Positions 11,125 through 19,833 of a stretch of DNA of 26,609 nt are shown here, piece after piece. Within the stretch, counting starts at the first letter, position 1. The number at the start of each line of letters is the position of its first letter. Under the pieces are notes generated by a model that searched no databases, was not told the DNA's origin, and saw only the letters and a list, made by a program, of their open reading frames with translations. The stretch comes from JBOFEH01 sp051650265 (GTDB lineage Bacteria > Bacillota > Clostridia > Lachnospirales > Cellulosilyticaceae). The stretch is from contig JBOFIR010000212.1 of assembly GCA_051650265.1 (NCBI GenBank), positions 1 to 26,609 of the forward strand, in the 5' to 3' direction. The position numbers and the translations under genes were made by a program.

Positions 11125-12966
11125 ATGCTAGATGAAGCATGCTTGAAAAGTAGAATACTGGATACGATACCGGGTACATATTTCTATGGGCGTATCATTC
11201 ATGCAGAAGAAGGGCTAGACTTAGAGGTACTACAGAGTAATGGCGCCAAGGCGCTTTGGCAGGGACAGTGTGTGAGCCGTATGGCTTGTCTCAATACGGT
11301 GCAGATCCTATGGGATGCGTGCCTGCAGGAGACACTTACCAAGGGCACCTATCATAACACGCAGCTGCGAATCAGTAGGTTATCATCTGATGAGTGTGTG
11401 ATCTGGATAGATAGTGTGGTGCAGATGGAGCTCCTTGAGGCGAAGGATGCCCTAGAGACGCAGCAGTACTTACTGGAGCTCTTCATCGATGCAATCCCAG
11501 ACGTGGTGTTCTATAAGGATCCACAGGGGGTATACATCACATGTAACAAGGCACTGGAGCAGCTTATAGGTCAGGAAAAGAAGGCCATTATTGGGCGGAA
11601 GGATTCGGAAGTGGCGATCTTGCAGACCCAGTCGCATCTGTGCGAGACCTTTGATCAAAAGGTGGTTGCGTCCAAGACAGGGATCACTGTAGAGGAGAAG
11701 GTATTCTTGCCAACGGGAGAAGTACGGATCATGGAGTCGATGAAAGCACCTTTTTGGGGGCCACAGGAGGATCTATTAGGAATCATCGGTATCTGTAGAG
11801 ATGTGACGGAGAGGCGGCGCGCAGAGGAGCTTCTAGCGCAAAGTGAGTACCGCTTCCGAAAGGTATTTGAGAATATCTCAGAGGGAATGGTGATGACCCA
11901 TGCAGGGAGCATCCTAGAGGTCAATGAGGCTTATGAGAAGATCTATGGTGAAGGCAGACATAGGATACCCAAAGAGGCGGGGATCCAGTACATCTTGGAT
12001 AAGTTTGACCCAGAGAGTCTAGAGGAGGCGCTGCCATCAGATATCACAGCACCTTTTGCCGTAAATGGACGCATCATCAGATGTGATGGTGATGAACGCT
12101 ATATCGGTATGAAGCATGAGATCATCGGTGGGCGTAGAGGTGTGATCTTGATCAGTGATATTACAGCGCAGATCCAAAAGGATAGGGAGCTGGAGCATCT
12201 GAGGCAGGAGTTCTTTGCCAATCTCTCCCATGAGTTCAAGACCCCAATCAATCTGATCCATAGTGCACTGCAGCTGATGAAGCTGAGGCTACAGGATGAG
12301 CAGATCGAAATGACCAGCTATGACAAGTGCTTTAGCATCTGCAATCAGAATATCTCAAGGCTGCTCAAGCTGATCTCCAACTTGATTGATTCCACGAAGA
12401 TTGACGCAGGCTACTTCAAGTACAATCCTAAGAATTATGATATCGTACAGGTGGTAGAAAGTATTGTGATGTCTGTGGTGACCCATTGTGAACAAAATGG
12501 TCTGGCTATCATCTTTGATACAGAAGTGGAAGAGAAGGTCGTCGCCTTTGACCTAGAACTGATGGAGCGTATGGTGCTCAATCTCTTGTCCAATGCCATC
12601 AAGTATAGCAAGGGTCAGCTGATCTTGGTGTATCTGAGATGTGAGGATGGCAATATAAAAATAGAAGTTAATGATGATGGGATCGGGATTCCTGGAGAGC
12701 GGCTAGAAAATATCTTTGAGAAATTTACGCAGATCAACAACCGCTTTACCAAGGTGGGAGAAGGCAGTGGGCTTGGCCTCTATCTCGTCAAATCCTTTGC
12801 GGCGATGCATAATGGCACCGTACTTGTGGAGAGTGAATTGGGGATTGGGACCCGCTTTACTGTCTGCATTCCAGATGTACAGGCACCAGATGGCGACGTT
12901 TCACAGCTACTTCTTGATAAGATCGAGTATGTGGAGCGTACCAAGTTTGAATTTTCAGACTTATAG
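11125..12966 (+). CDS. Soluble PAS-domain sensor histidine kinase (orphan)
   Basis: This 613-residue protein has no membrane helix. After an unassigned N-terminal region come two PAS-like domains (about residues 117-235, containing IPDVVFYKD and GICRDVTERR, and 241-350, containing FENISEGMV). The HisKA box is NLSHEFKTPINLI with phospho-acceptor His about residue 369. The ATPase domain has NLLSNAIKYSKG, DDGIGIP, FEKFTQ and GEGSGLGLYL. AGGGGGG lies 7 bases before ATG 11125; TTG 11119 is a less likely start. TATAAT at 11070-11075 may be its -10. No response regulator is next to it, so the partner is elsewhere. Its TAG stop abuts REP copy R13. Confidence 0.92.
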   Translation: MLDEACLKSRILDTIPGTYFYGRIIHAEEGLDLEVLQSNGAKALWQGQCVSRMACLNTVQILWDACLQETLTKGTYHNTQLRISRLSSDECVIWIDSVVQMELLEAKDALETQQYLLELFIDAIPDVVFYKDPQGVYITCNKALEQLIGQEKKAIIGRKDSEVAILQTQSHLCETFDQKVVASKTGITVEEKVFLPTGEVRIMESMKAPFWGPQEDLLGIIGICRDVTERRRAEELLAQSEYRFRKVFENISEGMVMTHAGSILEVNEAYEKIYGEGRHRIPKEAGIQYILDKFDPESLEEALPSDITAPFAVNGRIIRCDGDERYIGMKHEIIGGRRGVILISDITAQIQKDRELEHLRQEFFANLSHEFKTPINLIHSALQLMKLRLQDEQIEMTSYDKCFSICNQNISRLLKLISNLIDSTKIDAGYFKYNPKNYDIVQVVESIVMSVVTHCEQNGLAIIFDTEVEEKVVAFDLELMERMVLNLLSNAIKYSKGQLILVYLRCEDGNIKIEVNDDGIGIPGERLENIFEKFTQINNRFTKVGEGSGLGLYLVKSFAAMHNGTVLVESELGIGTRFTVCIPDVQAPDGDVSQLLLDKIEYVERTKFEFSDL

Positions 12967-12990
12967 GGGACAGTCCCTTACATAGGTCAT
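12964..12990 (+). repeat. Short REP-like copy R13
   Basis: The kinase stop TAG is followed at once by GGGACAGTCCC (12967-12977) and TTACATAGGTCATG. Confidence 0.85.
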
Positions 12991-12993
12991 GTA

Positions 12994-13022
12994 TTTACAG
13001 TGTCAGACTAAAAAGTTATAAT
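12994..13022 (+). promoter_or_regulatory. galE promoter
   Basis: TTTACA at 12994-12999, 17-bp spacer, TATAAT at 13017-13022. It begins four bases after REP copy R13. Confidence 0.8.
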
Positions 13023-13074
13023 GAACAAGAAACCAAAAACTAGGGATTAGTGGAAAGAGGAAGGAAGAGAGACT

Positions 13075-14067
13075 ATGAATATACTTGTAACAGGTGGTTT
13101 AGGATTTATCGGAAGTCACACAGTAATCGAATTACTTAAGAACAATCACACAGTAGTGATTGCAGACAATCTCATCAATTCGAAGATTGAGGTGTTAGAC
13201 AAGCTTGAGCAGATCTCAGGGGTAAGACCAGCATTCTATCAGATTGATGTGACAGACGAAGCGGCACTAGAGGAAGTATTTGGCGCACATACATTAGATG
13301 GTGTCATCCACTTTGCAGGACTCAAGGCGGTAGGGGAGTCTGTATCTCTGCCAGTGGCATACTATTACAACAACCTTGTATCAACTATGGTACTGAGCAA
13401 ACTCTGTGTAAAGCATGGGATTGGCAAATTTGTATTTAGCTCATCAGCAACAGTATATGGGGACCAACCTTCACCACTCAGAGAAGATATGCAGCTTGGT
13501 GAGACAACGAATCCATATGGTGAGACAAAAGCGATGAGTGAGCGTATCCTCAAAGATGTATCTTTTGCCAACCCAGCATTTGCAGTAAGTTTACTCAGAT
13601 ACTTCAATCCAGTAGGTGCCCACGAGAGTGCACTTCTTGGAGAAGATCCAAATGGGATTCCAAACAACCTGATGCCATTCGTAACAAAAGTAGCTAAAGG
13701 TAAGCTTCCAAAACTCAGCGTATTTGGTGATGACTATGACACAGTAGATGGTACAGGTGTAAGAGATTATATCCACGTACTTGACTTAGCAGAAGGTCAT
13801 GTGAAAGCGATTGAGAATCTGGGTGAAGGTGTGAATATCTACAACTTAGGAACTGGAAGAGGGACTTCTGTACTTGAGTTAGTCAATGCCTTTGTAAAGG
13901 TGAATGGGATCGATGTACCTTATGCGATCGTAGAAAGACGCCCAGGGGATATCGCGACATGCTACGCAGATCCAGCCAAAGCAGAGCGCGAGCTTGGATG
14001 GCGTGCAACACGTGGTGTAGATGAGATGGTAAGAGATGCATGGCGTTTTGAAGTAAATAACCAATAA
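13075..14067 (+). CDS. galE: UDP-glucose 4-epimerase
   Basis: This 330-residue extended short-chain dehydrogenase has the NAD-binding GGLGFIGSH at residues 7-15, IHFAGLKAVGESV, the catalytic Ser in FSSSATVYG and Y148-x3-K152 in NPYGETK. The later DYIHVLDLAEGH and RRPGDIA blocks are typical of GalE. It interconverts UDP-glucose and UDP-galactose, supplying sugars for surface polysaccharide; the capsule control genes start 4 kb downstream. It has its own promoter and no operon partner. The stop is followed within three bases by REP copy R14. Confidence 0.95.
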   Translation: MNILVTGGLGFIGSHTVIELLKNNHTVVIADNLINSKIEVLDKLEQISGVRPAFYQIDVTDEAALEEVFGAHTLDGVIHFAGLKAVGESVSLPVAYYYNNLVSTMVLSKLCVKHGIGKFVFSSSATVYGDQPSPLREDMQLGETTNPYGETKAMSERILKDVSFANPAFAVSLLRYFNPVGAHESALLGEDPNGIPNNLMPFVTKVAKGKLPKLSVFGDDYDTVDGTGVRDYIHVLDLAEGHVKAIENLGEGVNIYNLGTGRGTSVLELVNAFVKVNGIDVPYAIVERRPGDIATCYADPAKAERELGWRATRGVDEMVRDAWRFEVNNQ

Positions 14068-14069
14068 TT

Positions 14070-14097
14070 GGGGGACAGTCCCTTGCATATGTCAAGT
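14070..14097 (+). repeat. Short REP-like copy R14
   Basis: GGGGGACAGTCCC with the palindrome at 14072-14082, then TTGCATATGTCAAG, three bases after the galE stop. Confidence 0.85.
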
Positions 14098-14110
14098 GAA
14101 ATGAAATATG

Positions 14111-14133
14111 TACCTATGTATACAAAATAGGTA
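14111..14133. promoter_or_regulatory. Inverted repeat upstream of the 38-residue peptide gene
   Basis: TACCTAT (14111-14117) and ATAGGTA (14127-14133) around a 9-bp gap holding TATACA. It is a plausible operator; I cannot place a convincing promoter. Confidence 0.35.
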
Positions 14134-14166
14134 GATTGGTCATACTCTGATTAGGGGGTGACCGGC

Positions 14167-14283
14167 ATGAAATATGTGATGATAATGATCGAATGTGTGG
14201 ACTGGTGGAAGATCTTAGGGATCCTGATAGTGATGGCGCCTTGGGCCGTGATCTATACGGTTTATAGACTGCTATGCCACTAA
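14167..14283 (+). CDS. 38-residue single-pass membrane peptide
   Basis: AGGGGGTG lies 8 bases before the ATG, and the peptide reads MKYVMIMIECVDWWKILG then a hydrophobic stretch (ILIVMAPWAVIYTVYRLL) ending in CH. A strong terminator follows 25 bases after the stop, so it is a complete small transcription unit. Size and hydrophobicity suit a small regulatory membrane peptide or a type I-like toxin, but I recognise no family and see no clear antisense gene. Confidence 0.6.
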   Translation: MKYVMIMIECVDWWKILGILIVMAPWAVIYTVYRLLCH

Positions 14284-14308
14284 GTCAAAAAATGATCAAT
14301 ACTGTATA

Positions 14309-14347
14309 AGTCAGGTGTATGGATGGATCCATATGCCTGGCTTTTTT
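14309..14347 (+). terminator. Terminator of the 38-residue peptide gene
   Basis: AG-CAGG-TATGGAT pairs with ATCCATA-CCTG-CT, about 16 bp with three G-T positions, followed by TTTTTT. Confidence 0.8.
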
Positions 14348-14420
14348 GCGATTTAAATTTTGATATAAGAATGCATATAAAAAATAGCCTGTCCTTGAGG
14401 GTGCTATATGGATGGCTAGG

Positions 14421-14448
14421 CTGACAAATTTAAATATTCAGATAAAAT
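14421..14448 (+). promoter_or_regulatory. Candidate promoter of the LRR surface protein
   Basis: CTGACA at 14421-14426 and TAAAAT at 14443-14448 with a 16-bp spacer. Confidence 0.45.
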
Positions 14449-14491
14449 GAAAGAGTTAAGATTAATTAGTATCTAAAAAGGGGAAAAAATT

Positions 14492-17400
14492 ATGAGAAAA
14501 GATTTTGTAAAGGTTGTAGCAGGAACGTTAAGTGTAGGGCTATTTTTAGGGGCACTTCCTATTCAGGGGTACGGAAGTGAAAATGGAAAGATAGGGTATG
14601 AAAGTATAAAACAGGATGAAGTTGCACAAATACCAATTGAAAATACTACAACGTCATCTGCTATAGGGATTATCAATAATAATACATATTCTAAAACTTT
14701 TTTTGAAGGCGATTTTTTCTATGAGGTAATTTCTGAAGAAGATAAAATAGTGACACTCAAAGACTATGAACCACGTGATATTGCAACTAATCAATTAGAT
14801 ATTCCAAGCAATGTTAAATATAATGAAGAAATATATACCATAGCAAGTATAGGGGATGGGGCCTTTGATGGGCATAGTGAATTAATAGGGGATTTAATTA
14901 TCCCAAAGGGAATAACACAGATAGGAAAAGCAGCTTTTTATGGGTGCAGTGGATTAAATGGTAACCTAATTATTCCGGATGGCGTGACAAGTATAGGGGA
15001 TAGTGCTTTTGCTTATTGTAGTGGTGTCACGGGGGATTTAGCAATCCCAAGCAGTGTAATAAATATTGGGTATGGTGCATTTCAGGATTGTAGGGGGTTA
15101 AATGGTAATGTAAAGATAGGAGACAATGTTACAAGTATTGGACCTGTTGCCTTTTATAATTGTAGTGGATTAATTGGAGATTTAATGATCCCGGATAGTG
15201 TTACTAGTATAGGATATAATGCATTTGGCAAATGTAGTGGATTGGATGGTATATTAAAATTATCTGAGAATATTGTGAGTATAGAAAATAATACATTTAA
15301 CGGATGTAGTAGTCTTGCCGGAGACTTAACAATCCCTAGCGGTGTAATAAATATAGGAGAATTTGCCTTTTATAAATGCAGTAGACTGATGGGTGAAATA
15401 ATATTACCTAATACCACAACAAGTATAGGAAAAAGTGCATTTGAGGGTTGTGATGGATTAACTGGAAGTTTAATTATACCAGATGCTGTTGAGTCCATAG
15501 GGGAAAGAGCTTTTGCGCTATGTAGTGGATTCGATGGCGAATTAATTTTGCCTAGTGGAATTGAGTTAATAGGTGGTGGGGCTTTCTTTGGGTGTAGTGG
15601 ATTGATAGGAAGTTTAGTTATTCCAGAAAGTATTATTAGAATAGAAGGAACTACTTTTTATGGGTGTAAGGGATTAAGTGGCGATTTAGTTATTCCAGAG
15701 AGTATTATTAGTATAGGGAACAGTGCGTTCACTGGGTGTAGTGGGTTAACCGGAGAGTTAGTCATACCTAATAGTGTTGCTAATATACATGATAGTGCAT
15801 TTGCTCGTGTAGGTAATTTGAGCAGAATAGGTATAAATTATGGCAATGAGAATATTGAAAATAAAGGTTATAATGAGTGGAAAAAATTTGTTGGCGAAAG
15901 ATTAAATATGGATGAAAGTAGGATAAAATCTGGATACATATTTAATAAGGTAGGAAGAAAGGCAGTAAAAGGGGAAGGTATAGAAACTCCGGATGTAGAA
16001 GCGCCAGTGCTTAATTATACAGGACCAACAACTATAACAATAGATACTGGCTCAAACTTCACACCACCTGAAGTAACAGCAACAGATAATAAGGATGGGT
16101 CTGTAGGAGTCACATATGTTATTAGAAATAGTAATAATGAAATGATTACAGCTATCGATACAAGAGCAGCAGGAACATATACTATTACATACAGTGCAGA
16201 AGATGCCGCAGGAAATGAAGCAACACCATTAGTGATTACAGTGGTCGTAAAAGAAGCACTACCAGTAATTGAATTTAAAGACACTAACTTTAAGCAGGCG
16301 CTAATAGATGAAGGACTTGATAGGGATAATGATGGTGAAATTACTATCCAAGAGATGGAACAGATCACAGAATTATGGATTCAAGGAAAGCAAATTAAGG
16401 ATATTTCAGAAATAAAATATGCAAAGAATCTAGAGAAACTATATGTTGCAGAGAATCAAATAGCAGATATCAGTATGCTAATACATTTACCTTCGCTTCA
16501 GACATTGCAAGCACCATGGAATCAAATAACAGATATTAGTATGTTACCACAAATTAAAACGCTCACAGATATTAACTTAAGTGGAAATAACATCGGCAAT
16601 ATAGACGTTTTTGAAAATATGCCATGGATAAAATTATTAGGTCTATACACTTGTGGCATTCAAGATATAGGTGTTTTGAGACAATTGCCTGAAATAGAGG
16701 AATTATTTATAGGGAATAATGCTATAGATGAAATGGAAATAATTGGGGAACTGAATTCGCTTAAAGCATTAAGTTTACCATCGAGTGATATTGAAGATTT
16801 TGATTTTATTAGTAAGTTGATTAAATTAGAAGAATTATATTTAAGTGATAATAAAATCAAACATTTAGAGGGGATTGAAAATCTAAAGAACCTAGAATTC
16901 TTGAGTTTAGAGAACAATCTTATTAATAATCTTAGCTTGTTACCAATAAAAAAATATAAGCATTTAAATGTAGCTAATAACTATTTAAATATTAATGAAA
17001 ATAGTTCTACCATGCAAATACTTAAACAGATTGAAGAATTTGGTGGTGAAATTAGATATACACCGCAGAAGTCGGTAGACGCAGAAGCACCAGTATTAAA
17101 GTATACAGGCGACACAAAAATTATCATTAAAAATGGTTCAGAGTTTGTAGTGCCGAAGGTAGTAGCAACAGATAATGAGGATGAGTCTGTAGTAGTAAAT
17201 CATGTGATTAAAGATAGTACCAGTAAAATCATTACAGTAATCGATACAAAAATAGCAGGAACATACACTGTTACTTATACTGCGGCAGACCAAGCAGGAA
17301 ATGAAGCGAATCCATTGGTGATTACAGTAGTAGTTGAGGATGTATCAGGTGGAAACAGTAGTGGAGCAGGCGGTGGTGGCGGTACATCAGTTAAGCCTCC

Positions 17401-18217
17401 TACAACAGAAGAAAGCATTGATAAACTCAATTCAGATGAAAAACACTCTATTATTAATAACTTTAAAGAAGATATGCCTTATACAAGTTTAAATACACAA
17501 TTAACACTGGATCAGTTAAAACAACTAACAAATAATAAGTTTACAGACAAACAGCTTCAAGAAATGTTAGATAGACCGGAGCTTATTGAGAAATTAGGTA
17601 TAGATCAATCTCTATTAAGTAGTTGTGTTGTGTTAAATTTAGCTGAAAATGTTACATTTACAGATGTGCCAGAAACACATTGGGCAAATGATTCCATTAA
17701 GTTAGCGGCTGAATTAGGATTAGTGTCAGGTAGGCCAGATGGCACCTTTGAACCAAGTGCGTCATTACAGGTAGCGGATACATTTACATTCTTAGATAGA
17801 GTATTATTGCTTAATGGTATAACAGAAATGAAATTGCCAAGAAGTATTGTTGAAAAGTATATTAGTAATAAGGAGCATTGGGCATTTGCAAGTATGGCGT
17901 CTATAGGGTCTAAGCTCAGCGAAACGACCTTGAAAGTGGTAAGTGAACTTGGTGAAGAGGATCTTTCAAGGGAATTATTGGCACAAGTCATCTATGAGGT
18001 TACAAATGGGAAATTAGAAATGATTAAAGAAGAAATAATATTTGAAGATATAGCTGACTCACCCTATAAAGAAGCTGTTGACTACTGTACAAGAGTGGGA
18101 ATTTTAAATGGTATAGATCCTAATCGTATGGCACCACAGAAAGTACTTACTAGAGCAGAACTTATGTCAGTGCTAACAAGGTTAGTGCAAGTAATGGGGG
18201 GACAGTCCCTTACATAA
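14492..18217 (+). CDS. Secreted LRR / Ig-like / SLH surface protein
   Basis: This 1241-residue protein has a signal peptide (VVAGTLSVGLFLGALPIQGYG). Next come about a dozen BspA-type leucine-rich repeats with the pattern GDLxIPxxVxxIGxxAFxxCSGL, roughly residues 110-440. A first Ig-like (DUF5011-type) domain follows at about 500-587 (PEVTATDNKDGS, GTYTITYSAEDAAGNEA). Internalin-like LRRs cover about 590-860, opening with an EF-hand-like DRDNDGEIT. A second Ig-like domain (864-950), a Gly-rich linker and an SLH region (about 1050-1241, TFTDVPETHWANDSIKLA) complete it. SLH domains bind cell-wall polysaccharide. The middle SLH unit is degenerate, and the last residues GQSLT and the stop come from REP copy R15. 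Confidence 0.9.
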   Translation: MRKDFVKVVAGTLSVGLFLGALPIQGYGSENGKIGYESIKQDEVAQIPIENTTTSSAIGIINNNTYSKTFFEGDFFYEVISEEDKIVTLKDYEPRDIATNQLDIPSNVKYNEEIYTIASIGDGAFDGHSELIGDLIIPKGITQIGKAAFYGCSGLNGNLIIPDGVTSIGDSAFAYCSGVTGDLAIPSSVINIGYGAFQDCRGLNGNVKIGDNVTSIGPVAFYNCSGLIGDLMIPDSVTSIGYNAFGKCSGLDGILKLSENIVSIENNTFNGCSSLAGDLTIPSGVINIGEFAFYKCSRLMGEIILPNTTTSIGKSAFEGCDGLTGSLIIPDAVESIGERAFALCSGFDGELILPSGIELIGGGAFFGCSGLIGSLVIPESIIRIEGTTFYGCKGLSGDLVIPESIISIGNSAFTGCSGLTGELVIPNSVANIHDSAFARVGNLSRIGINYGNENIENKGYNEWKKFVGERLNMDESRIKSGYIFNKVGRKAVKGEGIETPDVEAPVLNYTGPTTITIDTGSNFTPPEVTATDNKDGSVGVTYVIRNSNNEMITAIDTRAAGTYTITYSAEDAAGNEATPLVITVVVKEALPVIEFKDTNFKQALIDEGLDRDNDGEITIQEMEQITELWIQGKQIKDISEIKYAKNLEKLYVAENQIADISMLIHLPSLQTLQAPWNQITDISMLPQIKTLTDINLSGNNIGNIDVFENMPWIKLLGLYTCGIQDIGVLRQLPEIEELFIGNNAIDEMEIIGELNSLKALSLPSSDIEDFDFISKLIKLEELYLSDNKIKHLEGIENLKNLEFLSLENNLINNLSLLPIKKYKHLNVANNYLNINENSSTMQILKQIEEFGGEIRYTPQKSVDAEAPVLKYTGDTKIIIKNGSEFVVPKVVATDNEDESVVVNHVIKDSTSKIITVIDTKIAGTYTVTYTAADQAGNEANPLVITVVVEDVSGGNSSGAGGGGGTSVKPPTTEESIDKLNSDEKHSIINNFKEDMPYTSLNTQLTLDQLKQLTNNKFTDKQLQEMLDRPELIEKLGIDQSLLSSCVVLNLAENVTFTDVPETHWANDSIKLAAELGLVSGRPDGTFEPSASLQVADTFTFLDRVLLLNGITEMKLPRSIVEKYISNKEHWAFASMASIGSKLSETTLKVVSELGEEDLSRELLAQVIYEVTNGKLEMIKEEIIFEDIADSPYKEAVDYCTRVGILNGIDPNRMAPQKVLTRAELMSVLTRLVQVMGGQSLT

Positions 18218-18223
18218 GTCAAC
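18195..18223 (+). repeat. Short REP-like copy R15, inside the gene end
   Basis: GGGGGGACAGTCCC with the palindrome at 18199-18209, then TTACATAAGTCAAC. The TAA within it (18215-18217) is the stop codon of the LRR/SLH gene. Confidence 0.88.
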
Positions 18224-18228
18224 AGAGA

Positions 18229-18268
18229 AAAATCCAGTAGCCCTGTAAAAGTGTCTACTGGATTTTTT
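18229..18268 (+). terminator. Terminator of the LRR/SLH gene
   Basis: AAATCCAGTAG (18230-18240) pairs with CTACTGGATTT, followed by TTTTTT. Confidence 0.85.
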
Positions 18269-18283
18269 GTATTGGCTTCGGAA

Positions 18284-18312
18284 TTGTAAAAGTGCATCAG
18301 ACAGTGTATAAT
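18284..18312 (+). promoter_or_regulatory. Promoter of the polysaccharide control operon
   Basis: TTGTAA at 18284-18289, 17-bp spacer, TATAAT at 18307-18312. Confidence 0.75.
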
Positions 18313-18361
18313 GGAAGTAATGCGAATTTTAGAGGTTTAACCAAGGTATAGGAGGACAAGT

Positions 18362-19066
18362 ATGGAAGACAACAATGAAATCACGTTACAGGAGATCTTT
18401 ATGATCCTGTGGCAAAAACTATGGGTAATTGCCCTGTGTGTCGTAATAGGGGGCGGAGCGAGTTTTGGATTTACCAAATTCATGATTGATCCGCAGTACA
18501 CATCAAAGGTAACAATGTTTGTAAGTAGCAATGGGAATAGCAACAATGCAAGTATGGTAGCGGACTTAAATGCAATTAATACGTCTCAAAAATTAGTCAA
18601 TACATATGTAGAGATTCTCAAGAGTGAAACGGTACTAAGAGAAGTTGTAGAAAAATCAGGACTTAATTACACAACACAAGATATTCGTAATATGATGAGT
18701 GCATCTTCAGTAAATGGGACAGAGATCTTTGAAGTAAAGATTGTATCAGGGAGTGCAGAAGATAGTGCACTGATCGCCAATACGATCGCCAAGGTAGCAC
18801 CAGAAGAGATCATTCGTGTGGTGAAGGCAGGTAGTGTAGAACTCATCGATGAGGCAGTGCCAGCATCAGCGCCATCTTCTCCAAATACATTACTTAATAC
18901 AATCATCGGGATCATGCTTGGCGGGGTACTTGCAGTGCTTGGTGTACTTGTAGCAGCAATGGTTGACACACGTATCAAATCAGAAGAAGATCTAGAAAAG
19001 AACTATGAGATCCCAGTACTTGGTGTGATTCCAGACATCGAGACGACAGGTCAAGTGACAAAATAG
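18362..19066 (+). CDS. Wzz-family chain-length/kinase-activator membrane protein (CapA/YveK-like)
   Basis: This 234-residue protein has an N-terminal helix at about 19-39 (LWVIALCVVIGGGASFGF), an extracellular middle (YTSKVTMFVSSN, VNTYVEILKSETVLREVV) and a second helix at about 178-200 (NTIIGIMLGGVLAVLGVLVAAMVD) just after the Pro-rich PASAPSSPN of Wzz proteins. The short cytoplasmic tail is what activates the partner tyrosine kinase in Gram-positive systems. Next to it, 17 bases on, is that kinase. AGGAGG precedes the ATG. Role: control of export or length of a surface polysaccharide. Confidence 0.92.
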   Translation: MEDNNEITLQEIFMILWQKLWVIALCVVIGGGASFGFTKFMIDPQYTSKVTMFVSSNGNSNNASMVADLNAINTSQKLVNTYVEILKSETVLREVVEKSGLNYTTQDIRNMMSASSVNGTEIFEVKIVSGSAEDSALIANTIAKVAPEEIIRVVKAGSVELIDEAVPASAPSSPNTLLNTIIGIMLGGVLAVLGVLVAAMVDTRIKSEEDLEKNYEIPVLGVIPDIETTGQVTK

Positions 19067-19083
19067 AAAGGGGGATATGACAG

Positions 19084-19833
19084 ATGGTATTTAAGAAAAA
19101 ACAACAAGCGCAAACAGCTTATGAAAATAAGAGTATTCTAAATGACACGACGCCATTTAATATAAAAGAAGCGTATAAAGTTGCACGAACAAACATCATG
19201 TTTTCACTACCGGGGGAAGGCTGCAAACGTATTGTAATCAGTAGTTCTTATCCGGGAGAAGGCAAGACAACGACAACAATTAACTTAGCGATTACTTTTG
19301 CACAAACAGGTGCGCGCGTATTGGTGATCGACTGTGATATGCGTAAGCCGCGGATCAGTGGTGTGATGGATCTTGGCATGAGTCTTGGACTATCCAATGT
19401 ACTTGGGGGATTCAATCCACTTGAAGAAGTGCTTGTTTCGGCAGCGTATGAAAATCTTGACGTGATCGGTGCAGGGCAGATCCCTCCAAATCCAGCGGAG
19501 CTGCTGGCATCACGTACGATGCAAGAACTTCTCGATTATTTGAGTGGTCAGTATGACTATATCTTCCTAGACACACCGCCAATCAATATGGTGACAGATA
19601 CAACTGTACTGACAGCATGTACAGACGGTGTGGTGATGGTGACAAGACAGAACTATACACATCACAAAGATATACAAGATGCCCTAGGCAAGCTTGAACT
19701 TGCAGGTGCAAAAGTACTTGGAAGTATGCTCAGCGGTGTGAAGCAACCAAAAGGCTTAGGATACAAAAAATATGGGAAGTACGGTAAGTACAATAATTAT
19801 GACTATACCTATGGTTATGGAGAGTCTGTATGA
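19084..19833 (+). CDS. BY-type protein tyrosine kinase (CpsD/CapB-like)
   Basis: This 249-residue protein has Walker A SSYPGEGKTTT (K61), Walker A' ARVLVIDCDMRKPR (residues 77-90) and Walker B YIFLDTPP. The C-terminal tyrosine cluster (KYGKYNNYDYTYGYG) is the autophosphorylation tail of bacterial tyrosine kinases. It acts at the membrane with the Wzz-like protein just upstream. The stop overlaps the phosphatase start by four bases (ATGA), fixing the operon order of activator, kinase and phosphatase. Confidence 0.94.
   Translation: MVFKKKQQAQTAYENKSILNDTTPFNIKEAYKVARTNIMFSLPGEGCKRIVISSSYPGEGKTTTTINLAITFAQTGARVLVIDCDMRKPRISGVMDLGMSLGLSNVLGGFNPLEEVLVSAAYENLDVIGAGQIPPNPAELLASRTMQELLDYLSGQYDYIFLDTPPINMVTDTTVLTACTDGVVMVTRQNYTHHKDIQDALGKLELAGAKVLGSMLSGVKQPKGLGYKKYGKYGKYNNYDYTYGYGESV

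Noticed and set aside
11125..14067. Two-component operon with galE
   Set aside because: galE has its own strong promoter after a REP copy, and no response regulator lies nearby.
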